NCBI GenBank assembly: GCA_039090855.1
Contig: CM077011.1
Span: 29,479,001 to 29,543,000, forward strand
Direction of reading: 5' to 3'
DNA from: Macrothele yani
Lineage: Eukaryota; Arthropoda; Arachnida; Araneae; Macrothelidae
DNA: 64,000 nucleotides
The notes below the pieces were generated by a model. The model saw only the letters and a program-made list of their open reading frames with translations. It had not been told where the DNA came from and made no database searches. The stretch's first letter is position 1; each line of letters starts with the position of its first letter. Made by a program: the position numbers and the translations under genes. Below are positions 11,647 to 24,169 of the stretch, one piece after another.

Positions 11647-12854
11647 CACTGAAGTGCTAAAAGTCATAGGATACGTACCTAGTATTGTGTAGGACTTCCT
11701 CTAGCCTGGTGAAGTGCAGCAACTCTACGTGGCATCGATTCCACAATTGGCCAGAAGACTTCTGCAGAGATGTTGAGCCATGCTGTCTGAACAGCCGCTA
11801 CAGTTCCCTGGTATTTGTAGGTGCTGGATCTTGGATGCAAATGGACCTTTTCACCACATTCCATAAGTACTATATTCGGTTCATGTCAGACGAACGTGGT
11901 GGCCACATCATCTGTTTGAACTGTCCAGAATGCTCCTCAAACCAATTTTGGACATCTTGGGTCTGATGACATGGTGCATTGTCTGCCTGGAAAATCCCAT
12001 TGTTGTTGGGGTACATGGAGTCCATGAAGGGCCGCAAATGGTCACCACCCAGCAGAACAACGGGTTAACAACGTGTTTACGAGGACCAGAGGACCCAAAC
12101 CATGCCACGTAAAGATACCGCACACATGTATGGAACCACCACCACCTTGCACAGTGCTTTGTTGATAGCTTGGGTCTGTGGCCTCATGGGGTCTGGGCCG
12201 CACCTAAACCCTACCATCAGTACTTAATAACTGGTAGCGTGACTCATTGGACCACACCACATGTTGCCAGTCTTTCAGGGTCCAATTACAGTGCTCATGA
12301 GCCCAGGTGAAGCGCTTTGTCTAATGTCATGGTGTTAACAAAGGCATTCTGGTGGGTCTTCTGCACCCCACCCCATGGATGCTAAATTACGCTGCACTGA
12401 CCCGATGGATATGTCTTTGGTACCTCCTGCATTGAATGTGAATGTTATTTGGGCCAGGGTTGCTTGTCCGTTAGCATGGACAATCATGGTCAGATGTCAC
12501 TGGTCGCAGTCAGTCAGCACCCGTGGTCGGCCACTGCGCTGTCCATGGTGGGTGGTAATGCCTTCCATGAGGTATTCTCGGTACACACATCACACTGTGG
12601 ATTGAGGAACATTGAATGTTCGCACAACTTCGAAAATTGAATGTCTCATCCATGTGGCTCCCACTACCATGACTCGTTCAAACTCCGATAATTCACGTCG
12701 GCTTGCCATAATTCTACTGGCAGTTGTTCAACCTGACTCTTGAGATTACACCTCACAACTGATAAAAATCATGGAATTTGTCAAAGCCTTTGTACGACTG
12801 CAGTGCTAGTTAAAAATTTGTATACTGCTATCCCATGATTTTGGCACTTCAGTG
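11647..12854 (-). mobile_element. Tc1-like element, degenerate, 1.2 kb
   Basis: The ends are inverted repeats: CACTGAAGTGCTAAAAGTCA on the left matches the complement of the right end (GATTTTGGCACTTCAGTG). A TA precedes the left end. Minus-strand translation gives AWLNISAEVFWPIVESMPRR and VAALHQARGSPTQY at the C-terminus, and reading across frames gives an NPI-like region and a DNAPCH-like region, the usual Tc1 DDE C-terminal half. Several frameshifts and stops make it inactive. Confidence 0.75.
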
Positions 12855-13379
12855 TCTATCTTCAACATGGTTCCTTGAACCAAATAGCTCCATTTTGTTC
12901 ATGGGTGTAAAAATCACCTGGAAATAAGGACTTTTGATAATTTTGAAGGCAAATGACTTATGGTTTTAGTAGGTTCAATAGAAAAACTAAAAAAATAAAA
13001 TATCTGAGTAAAACCTACAAATTTAACTTCACTCCAGCTTTCCAATAACACTATGTAATAAAATCTGAACAGTTACACATTTATCTGAATATTTTGATGT
13101 GTCCTTATTGATTTTCGTGTGAGGATTTCAAAATTACTGCTATTTTCAGCATAGCATCAATAGTTTAGCCACAATTTAAGCTACTCCAAAAATCTATGCA
13201 GTTGTATAATGTACGACTTGTATTACAGTGCATTAGGCAATAGGACAGGGGATGTAAGAGAGAACAAATTGTGAATACTATCAATACACAGCATGAATTG
13301 AAGCAATTAAAGACAAGAAGTATATCTGTCCTAAAAAGTATCTAGGGATTGCCTAAATTGCCTCTTATGAACATTAGCA
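12855..13379. other. Unassigned spacer
   Basis: AT-rich sequence with no supported feature. Confidence 0.5.
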
Positions 13380-14990
13380 TAGCACATCAAATTCCTGATG
13401 GAGTCTCCCATCATGGCTTCATCCCATCTTTGATCTCTTTTCCATATTTTGCATGTTTTGATAAAACTTCTCACCATGTTCATCACTCACAGCCCCCAAA
13501 TTTTCTCTGAAAAAAATCAATATTTGAGTGCAAATAATGAAGTTTTACTGACATTTGACAACCCATTCTTCCAAAATTATCTACTAAATTCTCCACAAGC
13601 TGCTTGTAGTTGGTGCTCCTGCTGTTTCCAATAAATTCATTCACAACAAGATCATCTTTCTCAGCATCAGTTATTTTGGTCTTTCCAGTTCTTCTAAGGT
13701 CAGCATTGCCTTTATCTGTGGCCCCACCTTTTACTTTGGTGTCCGAGAGATTTGGGAACATAAAGCAAAGGAACTTGAATGTTTGTCCATCTGAATTCAT
13801 TGTTTTCACAAACTGGTTTTCCAGTCCCAATTTAATATGCAGTGGGGGTAATAAGATTTTCTGTACTGGAACAAGGGTGTTGTGTATGACATTCTGTGTA
13901 TCAGCTTATAACTAAACTCTTGGAGGCCATTCTTTTGTTTTGCAATATTAGCTGAGTGCTCTGTCGTCACACAATCAAAGGAAAAAACAAGGATACTTTG
14001 TAAAGCCAGGTTGCAGGCCTAGAAGGAACCATCTAAAGAAAACATCAAAAGGAAAAATCATCTTAAAATCAGCACAGGCATCCCAGTTGTAGTTGTGATA
14101 TTTTTTTTTTTTTTTTTTTCTGGAAATTTAGCATTGGTGTAGTCTTTTATGTGAATGGAGTGTGCAACTGGAATTGAAGGGTATATATTTATACCCTTCA
14201 ATTCCAGTAGCCACACTCCATTAGAAGTCTGAAGGCAGTGCAATTTGTGCAATTGCACTGCCTTCAGACTTCTAACCAACCTGTCTATAGTCTCCATTCT
14301 TCAGGTATGTGAAGGAATGCCAACGTTCTGAAAGAGCTAATTTATATCCAAGCAGTGGCAAAGAGCGTAAGTCAGAACATAATATTGTGTACGTTTCATG
14401 TCTTTTTCTGCACTGGATGTTTTGTAGCTGAGATCCAACAAGTTCCTCTCTTTAAAATGAGAAGTCAAAAGTTCTGCATTTGATTTTATTAGTCCTAAGT
14501 TTCCTCTTAAATTATCTAGTTCTTGTTGATTTAGAAACTGTGCCTGAGCACTGCAAGATGCACCTTGGAAGCCCATATCTTTGTCGTCCTCACAATTACT
14601 ACCAGACTAGACATCTTCCTCTTCTGTCTCCACACTTTTTGTCAGTTGTGGAATGGGAAGCTCATTGCAATGTGGAAATGATGCAGTAGATGATGGTATG
14701 ATGGGATATGTAATGGCGTTTCTGTCTCTAGCCTTTTTGTACTTGGAAATTTGCACCATACAAGAGAAACAGTCATCAAGATGACTCTTTGGTTCCCCTC
14801 AAGGGAATAGCATGGCAGATGGCATTGCTTTCCTTGCACTATGAAGCCAACCTCCCAAAGTTGACCTGCAACTGCCCTAACAAAAATGTGATGCCTGTAC
14901 CTTGTCTTGGTTTCTCGTAGGCATTCCGAAGTAAGCTTGATGTGCAAGGGAAAACTTAGTCCCTGTGGTAATTTTACGCTTGACTTAGAA
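13380..14990 (-). pseudogene. Decayed copy of uncharacterised arthropod repeat protein (LLPPLHIKLG family)
   Basis: Minus-strand blocks, in order and in shifting frames: HLDDCFSCMV and RNAITYPIIPSS with HCNELPIPQL (about 14790-14650); FLNQQELDNLRGNLGLIKSN and ELLTSHFKERNLLD (14560-14440); VRSLKAVQLH and IPVAHSIHIK (about 14270-14140); GLQPGFTKYPCF (about 14010); KEWPPR; then KILLPPLHIKLGLENQFVK (about 13860-13800), FKFLCFMFPNLSD, NFGRMGCQMSVKLHYLHSNI, and SDEHGEKFYQNM in another frame (about 13480-13430). From memory this block order is shared by a very abundant, unnamed protein family in insects and arachnids that is usually TE-associated. Frameshifts, stops and two local hairpin duplications break this copy. 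It ends just before the Tc1 element at 14997. Confidence 0.65.
14154..14273. repeat. Two adjacent foldbacks inside the pseudogene
   Basis: 14154-14222 is a near-perfect hairpin centred on TATATATTTATA. 14223-14273 is a second one whose arms of about 23 bp surround TGTGC. Both lie in the pseudogene's coding sequence, so they look like local inverted duplications and not transposon ends. Confidence 0.85.
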
Positions 14991-14996
14991 CCAATA

Positions 14997-16166
14997 CACC
15001 GATGAGCCATTACATTATGACCACCTGCCTAATAAGCTGTGGACCCCCTTTAGCTCTCAAAACAGCAACCTTTCGGCGGGGCATCGATTCAATGAGGTGG
15101 CGATAATTATCCTGGAGTATCTGGTACCATAATGTCAACAGTAGGTCCTCCAGTTCCCGTACATTTCGGGGTGGTGGTGATTTGTGAACCCGCTTTTCCA
15201 AGTCAAACCAAAAACGTTCAATTGGGTTCATATCAGGTGAATTTGGAGGCCAGAGCATTAACAGAAAGTTACCAGCATGTTCCTCGAACCATTCCTTGAG
15301 GATTCTGGTAGTGTGGCACGGCGCATTATCCTGTTGGTAATGACCATCACCAGCAGCGAACATAGTTGCCATGAATGGGTGAATTTGGTCTGCAACAATG
15401 TTTAGATACCTGACAGCTGCCAGGGATTGTGCTGTTGGGATAATAGAGCCTAAAGTGTCCCAAGAAAACATTGCCCACAGCATAACGCCACCACCACTGG
15501 CCTGTTTCTGCCCAACAGTGCATCCAGGTGCCATAACCTTCACTGGTAATCGGCTTATCTATGCTTGGCCATCTACATGTGATGCACCAGGAATCTTGAT
15601 CCGTCAGGCCTTTTTCTTCCAATCGTCCACAGTCCAATCTCGATCTTGGGCCCATTTCATGTGTTGTTGGCGATGATGTGCAGTGAGCATGGGGACCCGG
15701 TAGGCCCATGCGCAGAATGCGGCGATGAACTGTGTGCTGTGACACATTGCCCTGATCAACACTCTCGTAGCTGGGGGTGATTTGTCGCACTGTGGCCCTG
15801 CGGTCGCTGTGAACAATGCATGACAGTCTCCTCTCTGGCATCCGTGAGTTGTGGACGACGTTTCATTATTCGCCCATCTGTGCACCACTTTTGATATGTA
15901 CTCACTATAACGGCACGTGAACAACCCACAAGCCGCGCCATTTTGAGATTGTAGTTCCGAGCCGCAGTGCCATCACAATTTGTCTTTTATCAAACTTCAA
16001 TAAATCGGCAGCTTTTCCCATTCTAACTCAGAACACTCTACTAACTGAAATCCGGTCTTCGGGTTGTATATATACTGCTCTATGAATTTCACCTGCGCTA
16101 CCGTTCGGTCTCCAGGCATGCTCATTTCTCCAGCCTGCGGGTGGCCATAATGTAATGGCTGATCTG
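14997..16166 (-). mobile_element. Tc1-like element with TA duplication
   Basis: Terminal inverted repeats begin CACCGATGAGCCATTACATT on the left and the matching complement ends at 16166. TA flanks both sides (14995-14996 and 16167-16168), the Tc1/mariner target duplication. At 1.17 kb it contains one transposase gene on the minus strand, broken by frameshifts. It sits directly against the decayed LLPPLHIKLG-family gene. Confidence 0.9.
15010..16022 (-). pseudogene. Tc1-like transposase, frameshifted
   Basis: Translation begins MGKAADLLKFDKRQIVMALR near 16022, followed by a helix-turn-helix region (ARLVGCSRAVIVSTYQKW, about 15940-15880). The C-terminal half is open from 15543 to 15010 and carries GGGVMLWAMFSW, YQQDNAPCHT and SPDMNPIERFWFDLEK. 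That gives the second Asp and the final Glu of a DD34E active site with intact spacing. The middle and N-terminal parts lie in other frames (for example 15841-15756 and upstream), so at least two indels are present. In an intact copy this enzyme would cut and paste the element at TA sites. Confidence 0.85.
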
Positions 16167-16168
16167 TA

Positions 16169-18514
16169 GTACCCACAAACACAAAGAGTCTGAAAAGAAC
16201 TTGCAACCTCTTGTCGTCATGTTCATCCTGTAACAAAAGTGAATAACAGTGTATTAAGGAAAACACAAAATTGAAGATAACTAAAAAAGTTTTGATAATA
16301 CAAGAAATCTAAGACCACCGTTATAATCAGCGCCTCTGAATTGTACAAAAGAACATTAAAAAAATCAACACAAACCAGTTTTGGTATTACAGTGTAATCA
16401 AAACTACAGTACTGAGCTTTCAAAACTGCATCATGTGAAACTCATGATGTTGATTATGATCATCGGAACTTTTGGCACAGTAAATTCTACGTGAACACCT
16501 TTCCGTTTGACGTTGAGTAAGATCATGCGGTGGGAAGAAAGATTAAGAGACCAAGTACTGCGGATTTTATGTAGTTACTATGGAAATCGTCAGTCCGCTA
16601 CATACTACAGAAAACATAGAGTATGAATCACAGTGAAAGAGTCGAAAATCTCGGTGAAATTACGTTATTAAACATCTGTGTAAAGTTTATTTTCAAGATT
16701 CTAACACTTGTTAAACATTTTCGCGAATGTTTCTTCGATGTTTTCAATATCATGACATTTCTTCAGTTGTTGTTTTTTTTAATTTAATTTGTTTGTCAGA
16801 TGTTATAATTTTTGAAAGTGTCTGGTCATGTGACAGAGTTCTCACGGCCCTTAGAATCCTGGTAAAATTCTGAAGCTTAATTTCCTTGGCTAAGCAAATG
16901 TCTTAATTTTCTATTCAATTCATGTTTAGTCTTGAAGATTTGTTCCTTTTTCTCTTAGTTTTCTTTAATTTTGATTTAATGAAAACCATAGATCAATGTT
17001 CCTCATTTCAGTATTACTCTCAGGCCTGTAAATATCCAGTTGTAATTTCCATTGATTGGACACTAAGAACTGTTTAATAAACCTTTATAGAAGAGTTGAT
17101 GCTCAAGTACGACAGTAAGAAACATGTAAACAATGCATACAATCAGTTGGTATCTTTGGAATATGGATAATTTCAATGTTTCATCTATGCAGAAACCTGC
17201 AGGTCAACCTTAATGCAATGGAATTGTGAAGTATTAGCAGGAAGTAGTGGGTGGAGGGGGACACATGCACACTTTGAAGGTCTTGTATGCTGACCCACAA
17301 AAGTGGAAGAACCACAGCAATGAAACATTCCTCAGATATTTCTACTGCAAAAACAACTAGTAAGTGTACCTGTTGTGGATCTGTATCCTGGTAGACGATG
17401 TCCCATAATCTTTTCTGCTTCAATTGTAGGCCTAGGAAGGCAGAAAAATGCTTTGCACTGGTTCTTAGAACCAGTAGTTTTGAATGAGATAGATCACTCC
17501 TTTTAGATGCGTGATGGAACTGTTAAGCCCCCAAACAAGGAGTGGGGGTTACCTTCCATCTCCAGTTAGATTCCCTTCAGCCAAGTGATGCACGATATGG
17601 AAACATCATTGTACCTTGCAGAACAGATGGTGGGAGTATTCCTGGCAGCAGTGCGATGAGTGGCGTGATGACTTTGATAAGCTTACATTAAAATTCCAGG
17701 GCAAAACTTCTGTAAGCATGCATTACTGCCATTCTCACCGTACCTTGCACAACTTCACACACTTAAAAAGATGGACTTCAATGCCAGTATATTAAGGAAT
17801 ACTGAGACTATGATGTTATAGAGCCATATTTCAGACATGCGAGTTGATGTATCTGTTTTTCTATTTATATTTTTTAACACAGCAATATATGGACGTTGGT
17901 CACTCTTCGCTATAAATTTACAATTTCCAGCAACATTTCTGGTACACAGAACAACCTTTACCCTGCAAGGCTAGTGACTACTGCTCTCATCAGTAAACAA
18001 AGCTAAGCCCAGGAATGGAAGTGTGTTGGAGGTGGAACAGTCATAGTAGGATATTGCGAAGGTTGCCAGTAAAGGTAGGCTTAACATTGTTTTTTTTTTT
18101 TTTTTTTTTTCCTATGGGGGAAGGCAGCAAATGTCCAACACGTTTTGAAACACTTGTACCATGCATGAACTGGTTCCCAGAGTAACAAGATTTTATATGA
18201 TTTACAACAGTAACAACTTATGCTGAAACTATGAAATTAGTGACGCACAGAAATTTTTCTCCGAATCCCAGTATTTCAATCCTGGTATCAAGTTTTCAAC
18301 TAGGGCTCACTGACAAAGGTAATTAGATTTCATATTAAAAAGTTTATCTTGAAAGGTTGTATGAAATAACAGTACACTGAACTTGTGAAAAGATAATTTA
18401 GCACAACTGTAGTTGGATGTACTCGTTATTGCTAGTTCAAGATGATTGACAGTGTTTATCGGAGCCATCAAATCCATTAACATACAGTGCTGTGAAATGA
18501 AGCATAACATAATA
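16169..18514. other. Unassigned spacer
   Basis: AT-rich with a poly-T run near 18091-18110. I recognise no exon, TIR or RNA gene. Confidence 0.45.
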
Positions 18515-18516
18515 TA

Positions 18517-19629
18517 CTAAAGGCATTCCGAAAGTAATGCCTCGTCCCTCATAAGATTTTTATTTGTAGCAGCAAAAATGTGAAACTTAGTGGCAAAATA
18601 CTTGATATTGTTATTAAAGGGGTAAACAAGAAAAATTCTGAAGGAGCCAAATCAGGATTGTAGGAGAGTTGTCCACCCTATTTCGGCAAATAGCCTGGAA
18701 GTCTCCATTGAGGTATGGGGATGCACATTATCATGGTGTAAAACAACACTATGAAGGGGAATGTCACGTCTTTTCCTTCTCATAGCCTCCTTTAGTTTCA
18801 ATGTCCGCACAGAGTGAGTACTGTTTATTGTTGCACCCGATTCAAGGAAATCGATCAAAATGACACCATGTTTGTCCCAGAAAATGGTCAACAACACTTT
18901 CCCTGCGGAACGAGTTCTTTTCACCTTTTTCTGTCAAGGTGAAGATGTGCGGTGCCATTCCATTGATGCATGTTTTGTTTCTGGGCCACGAAAGAACACC
19001 CAGGTTTCATCCCCCGTCACAACATTAGAGAAAAATGCCTCACCCTCCCTCCCTCTCATAACAGTGCAAGAGGTTTGGGCACATGTTCACCCTTTTGCTC
19101 ACATTGCTCATGAGTTAGGTTTCTTGGGATTCACTTTGAACAAATTTTTCTGTAGTCCAGATCCCTAATCACTGTTTCCATGGCACTATGGCCACCATGA
19201 ATTGCATCACACAACTCCTCGATGGTGACACGACGATCAGCTGTGATGCGGTCTTTCACTCGTTGCCTGTTGGCATCTGTCACTGCAGTTGCGGGCCTTC
19301 CACTCCGTTGTTTGCCCGACACGGAACTTTTTCTTTCTCGAAACTTCATCCGTTTTCGGACATTACTGATATTGATCGTGGCAGCTCCATACACTGCTAG
19401 GAGTCCTGTGGATTTCTGGAGCCTCACATTGCACTTTTTCCAGGAATTCAATTACGGCTCGCTGCTTTTCTCTGTCATTCATGATCTGTATTTCCGATTC
19501 TGAAAAGTTTTTGTTCCCACATTGCTAACATATCATATAGTGTACTATATGATATGTTGTCAGTGCAGTTCCATTAAAATCCCTTCAAAAATTATTGAAG
19601 AGGAAGCATTACTTTTAGGATGGCCTTAG
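18517..19629 (-). mobile_element. mariner-like element with TA duplication
   Basis: The left end CTAAAGGCATTCCGAAAGTA is mirrored by the complement of the right end (TACTTTTAGGATGGCCTTAG). TA flanks both sides (18515-18516 and 19630-19631). The minus-strand frames encode an N-terminal helix-turn-helix region (NVRKRMKFRERK, GRPATAVTDANRQRVKDRI at 19400-19230) and a catalytic region (VLLTIFWDKHGV, LHHDNVHPHTS, then NPDLAPSEF in a shifted frame). This is the mariner DD34D arrangement. Frameshifts separate the parts. A foldback with 14-bp arms (19527-19558) lies near its 5' end. Confidence 0.85.
19527..19558. repeat. Perfect foldback in mariner 5' region
   Basis: Arms AACATATCATATAG and CTATATGATATGTT surround a 4-nt loop. 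Confidence 0.85.
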
Positions 19630-19634
19630 TATAT

Positions 19635-19670
19635 TTAAAAGTATCACTTCTTATTAAGTGATACTTTTAA
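19635..19670. repeat. Perfect foldback next to mariner end
   Basis: TTAAAAGTATCACTT and its exact complement surround 6 nt, starting 4 bp after the TA target repeat of the mariner element. Confidence 0.85.
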
Positions 19671-19760
19671 TATCATCATTTAAAAAAGATTATTACCTTT
19701 TGAAGAAAACGTTAACTGAGTGACATATATTTTACACCAGGGGTATAAATACGCACTGCG

Positions 19761-19810
19761 GCCATAGGTGTGCTGTGTAACATATTGTTAATGTTACACA
19801 CACCTATGGC
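19761..19810. repeat. Foldback
   Basis: GCCATAGGTGTG pairs with CACACCTATGGC, and the adjoining TGTAACAT/ATGTTACA extends the stem around a short loop. Confidence 0.8.
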
Positions 19811-20724
19811 TGAAGAGTTTTTAGAAAATTTCAAAAAAAAAAAAAGTGGTTGGTGTGCAATGTGTGCAATCAGGTTAATGTCAAGCATAGGTGCTCTGGA
19901 GCTTGTGCTCAGCACCCATTAAGCCACTGATAAAAACAAAAAGCTCCCCCCCCCCACAAAAAACAACAACAACAATAACTTAGAATTTTTTTTATCTCTA
20001 GTGAGGGACAGTCTAATTTTCTTCTTTTTTGTACTTGTAAAACAATTTTTTATGGCGTGAGTGTATGTTGTGAACAAAGCTTATATTCAAATCTTTGTCC
20101 ATTTGGGGGAGGTGAAAGGTTATATGGTTCATATAGTTACAAGAATATAAGCTACCATATTAAAGAACTACTGCTGATGAAATGCTTCCAAAATCCATTT
20201 TTATAATCTTAAATTTAATAATACACTTGATCTAAAAACTGCTTTTTAGAAACATATTATATAATGTAAAGATAATATGTGTACACTGAGAGACGCATGT
20301 ATAGAATATAGTGGCTTGTTGATTGTATATCTTTGAAAAGACCAAATTAAAATCTGTAAAAATAACAAGGAAAACTGAAAATATTTAATTATAAATCCAT
20401 TCCATATTAAAAACCTGTTGCCGATTAAATTGTACATGTAATTTGCACATAATCTACATTCCATTGTAGATTTTGGTATGTGTCAAATAGCTCAGTAAAC
20501 ATGACTTCTCGTCCTGAGCTCTACACCCGTTGGATTTCGAAAGAAACAGTTGGCCATGATGTAAAACAATGTTGTGACAAAACCAGTTTTTAATTTTTTT
20601 CAGTGTAACAAAAGAGATACAGTGTGGCAATCCCGCATGAATAATACAGAAACCTGTAGACCTGAATGAAATCATTGCCTTCAGTCACTCCAAATGTTAG
20701 AAGAGCTAATGGCTATCTGTTGTG
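19811..20724. other. Unassigned spacer
   Basis: Homopolymer-rich, AT-rich sequence with no supported gene. Confidence 0.45.
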
Positions 20725-20925
20725 TTGCAGCCCTGGTGGTTTAAGTGCTGGCTACTGTTCATCTGAGATGGGTCAGGGTTCAAATCCTGATGAGAATGAA
20801 TGTTTATGGCACTAGATTTCTCCCTTTCCTGGAACCAGTGGCCCTAAATTAATGACAGGTGACTGCTTATAGCTCATCAAGTTGCTCACACTTGGTAAAC
20901 GGTAAACTACAAACACCACCACCTG
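20725..20925 (+). mobile_element. tRNA-derived SINE, old copy
   Basis: It starts CAGCCCTGGTGGTTTAAGTG (decayed A box). It has a B-box-like GGTTCAAATCC at about 20779 and a body reading TTTCTCCCTTTCCTGGAACC and GACAGGTGACTGCTTATAGC. The same body occurs at 41019-41242 and, inverted, at 23656-23872. The 3' tail is poor and no target duplication is visible, so this is an older copy. Confidence 0.7.
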
Positions 20926-21868
20926 TCTATTATCTCAGTCACTGTTTAAAAATGAGGACCTCAGCCTGTTAGTTATCCACCCCCTTTTCTTAGCACTCTG
21001 AAACTATCTTCCCTCTCCCTGACTTTTAGTAACAGGAAACACGAGAGTGAAGAAATTAGTATTGTGATCTACTGGGGATTTTTTTTTTTTTGCACTAGAC
21101 GAGAAAGCCTTTCCAACAGCCATTTTAAAGTATTCAAGTTTTTGTACTTGTGTGCCCTCGGTCAGAAATCTGTAATATAAATAAAAAATTGCTTTCAAAA
21201 ACATTTTTATTTGTTATGGGTTTTTAGCTGCAAAAAAAAAAAAAAAAAAAAAAATCTTTCACGATATTTTGCGACACAGCAGCAGTGGATAAGGATAATG
21301 CGAAAAAATTACTTATGAGGGAATTTTTTTTGGCTTAACTCATATTTATACATTAAATGCATAAAAAAAGAAAAAAAAACTTTTGCTTCAGAAATATAAA
21401 TGTCACATTTTTTGACGTGTTAAATTGTTGTGCTGTTTCAGCCACAAAAAGCATTTTTGTAATTGTCAAAGTTCAATGTGTACAGGCAAAGTGGTAATAC
21501 AGTATTGTCTTGTCCTATGGATAGGGTACAGCCATTTTTTTAAACAATAAATACTAAAATAAAAAAATACCTCTAAGAAATTGGGACTAGTGTTTAAAGT
21601 GCAGCAAAAACCCAAAGTTCTCTGCCTTACAACTCTACAACAGCTGTTGCTTCAAGATAAAGAAAGTATTCTTAGCTAATCCATTTAGTGAAGTGGTTTG
21701 TATAGAATTTTTATAAATTTTGGTATAAAAGATATCTTTGATGCCATACAAACTGATTAGAATTGCATGATTTCAATAAAAAGATTTATTTTCTATGATT
21801 GCAAATATTTAAAATGTTTGTTGGTGACACTACATTACTTACTAACTTATCAATATATAAGCAATGTA
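20926..21868. other. Unassigned spacer
   Basis: It contains a poly-A run at about 21232-21254 and AT-rich sequence. Nothing is supported. Confidence 0.45.
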
Positions 21869-21870
21869 TA

Positions 21871-23350
21871 CATTACTGTTTGTGAAAATTGCAACACCAA
21901 GAAAGAATCACACTATTAAAATGAAATTTATTTACAGATTCCTCATGTTACAGGAGATAGCTGATTACACTATACAATAATTTTTCGCTTCAAAACTCAG
22001 TATTGTGTGAAGCCACTTCGAGGCCAGCGAAGAAGCGACACCTGTTGTGCATGAAAGAGGTCCTGGACATTCTGGGCCACATCTGGCCAAGTGTTGTCCT
22101 GCAAAATATAGCACCAGGACAACTCTGCAAGAGGGGTATTATCACCTCTGCCTCTAAAACATCACTGATGTATCACTGGCTGTTGAGGGTACCCTCGATT
22201 CATATAGAGTGAGATCGCGAATTGTACCCAATGGTGCCTCAAACCATGACGCTTGGTGTTGGGCCAGTATGAAGCTGCAAGGTGCTGTTCACCACGGTTT
22301 CTTTGAACACATATGCGACCATCATGGTTTCGTTGAGTTAAATCGTGACTTCAGAAAACACGACCTGTTACCAATCAGTGCACCGATGTCTATGTTCGAG
22401 ACCCCATTGCATCCTGAGGAATCTGTGGTTGAGGGTCAAAGGATTGCTCAACAATGGGATGCTAGTGACGAGTCCTGAGTTAAGCAGACGGCGAACTGTG
22501 CTGGAAGACAAAGCCTAACCTGTGACAGTGCTCAACTGCTGTGCTAACACCATGGATATCACTGTGCAATCAGTCTGCCATCCTGTGTAATCGTGCAATT
22601 TTGTGGTCCATTTCTCAGATTTCTGTGCATCCGAGCATCATCTGTCCACTAACGCCCTGTTCGCATCACTGTACTGGTGTTTTGTCCCGTATGGGTGACT
22701 GTATTGTATGCATCACTGTACTGGTGTTTCGTCCCGTATGGGTGACTGTACTGTACACATAATTGTACTGGCGTTTCGTCCCATATGGGTGAATGTACTG
22801 TACGCATCACTGTACTGGCATTTTGTCCGGTATGGGTGACTGCACTGTACACATCACTGTACCGGCATTTTGTCCCATATGGTGACTGTACTGGCATTTT
22901 GTCCCATATGGGTGACTACTGTATGCATCACTGTACTGGCATTTCATCCCGTATGGGTGACTACTGTACGCATCACTGTACTAGTGTTTCGTCCCATATG
23001 GGTGGCAATTTTACGGTAGGAAAATCCAGCTTCTCTGATCCCAGCAATTCTTCCTCACTCAAAGTCTGTCTGGTGTTCACAATGTGACCTTCCTTGGCGA
23101 AGGGGCACAGTGAGACACAAGAAACATTCTTTCGACTCGATATTGGCTCTACACTGATTGCAACATCTCATTTGAACCACTGATTGGAACATCTCTTTAT
23201 ACCCAAGACCGGACAATTCAGATGGCACTGCTCTGCAACTGCATGCACATTTGTACTGGCATTTTAATCATTTGCATTGTACATATCCTATAAGTTTCAA
23301 GGTAATATCAGCAGTCCTTCATGGTGTTGCAATTTTCACACACACTAGTG
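21871..23350 (-). mobile_element. Tc1-like element with internal minisatellite
   Basis: The left end CATTACTGTTTGTGAAAATT and the following GCAACACCA are mirrored by the right end (GTTGCAATTTTCACACACAC, then TAGTG). TA flanks both ends (21869-21870 and 23351-23352). The interior is decayed and I recognise no clean transposase block. Fragments on the minus strand are compatible with a Tc1-type central domain. About 340 bp of the 1.48-kb length is a tandem repeat at 22663-23004. Confidence 0.75.
22663..23004. repeat. Minisatellite, ~47-bp unit, about 7 copies
   Basis: Each unit begins CATCACTGTACTGGYRTTT and ends with a TATGGGTGACTGTACTGTAC-like stretch. One unit is partly collapsed (about 22852-22925). 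The repeats lie wholly within the Tc1-like element. Confidence 0.9.
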
Positions 23351-23359
23351 TATAGTATA

Positions 23360-23655
23360 AAGAGAGAGAGAGAGAGAGATTTACGCGAGATAAAGTGCAA
23401 CCCATTGTTTGCCATTCGGGGCCATTTGCAGTAGACAAAAAATTTCAAGATGCCTACCTCGCAGATGCGGTTCAGCAAAGAGAGACTGCATCCTTGTTCT
23501 TGCTGCCGTTGTGTTTACACGTGTCTCTGTTGAGCATCTTTTTTTTTTTTCTGTTTTATGCTGTTTTTGGTTATTTTTGTATTTAATAATGACATCCAAG
23601 CATAGTGCAAGTCTGATGCTAAGTATGCATAAGCACAAAGAGACTTTATTATTTT
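23360..23655. other. (AG)n microsatellite and unassigned sequence
   Basis: An (AG)n tract lies at about 23362-23379. The following 270 bp have short frames on both strands with no known signature. Confidence 0.5.
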
Positions 23656-23872
23656 TTTTATTGGAGGTTTAACGACCGCTATGAGCTACTCAGTGGGCTA
23701 TAAGCAGTTGCCCGTCCTTAATTTAGGGCCACTAACTAAGGAAGGGAGAGAAGCAGTGCCACAAGACAAATGCAACATCTATGCCTCACTGGGATTCAAA
23801 CCTGGACCCAGCTTGGACGAATGGTCATAAGCCAGCGCTTAGACCACTGCACTACGGGGGCTGCCAAGGAAT
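23656..23872 (-). mobile_element. tRNA-derived SINE, same family as 41019-41242
   Basis: On the minus strand it starts GGCAGCCCCCGTAGTGCAGT (A-box region) and GTCTAAGCGCTGG. It then has the B-box-like GGTTTGAATCC and the body with CACTGCTTCTCTCCCTTC and GGGCAACTGCTTATAGCC, ending GTTAAACCTCCAATAAAAAA. The A-rich tail is at 23650-23665 on the plus strand. Confidence 0.8.
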
Positions 23873-24169
23873 CTTTGGTGAGCCTAGGTGATACAGTATA
23901 TATGTTAGATAAACTTCATTCTTGGATGTAGCATCAGTCAGCCACAAATTCATTGTGAATGAATCACCACAAAAGAGTGCAAAGCATTCAAGAATCCACA
24001 CACCCTGCTTTTCTGCATAAATGCTAGAGGTGACTTCATGCACTCTGCTTTTCTGCGTGAATGCTAGAGATGAAAGCCTTACATGATGTAACTCTTATGA
24101 AGAAAACATAGTATAAAATGCACAGTGTAATAAAAGAGCTGTTTTTTTGTGTGTTTTTTTTTACAAGAA

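Noticed and set aside
14154..14273. microRNA precursors
   Set aside because: The hairpins are near-perfect duplications inside a decayed coding sequence and resemble the other foldbacks. Nothing indicates a conserved mature strand.
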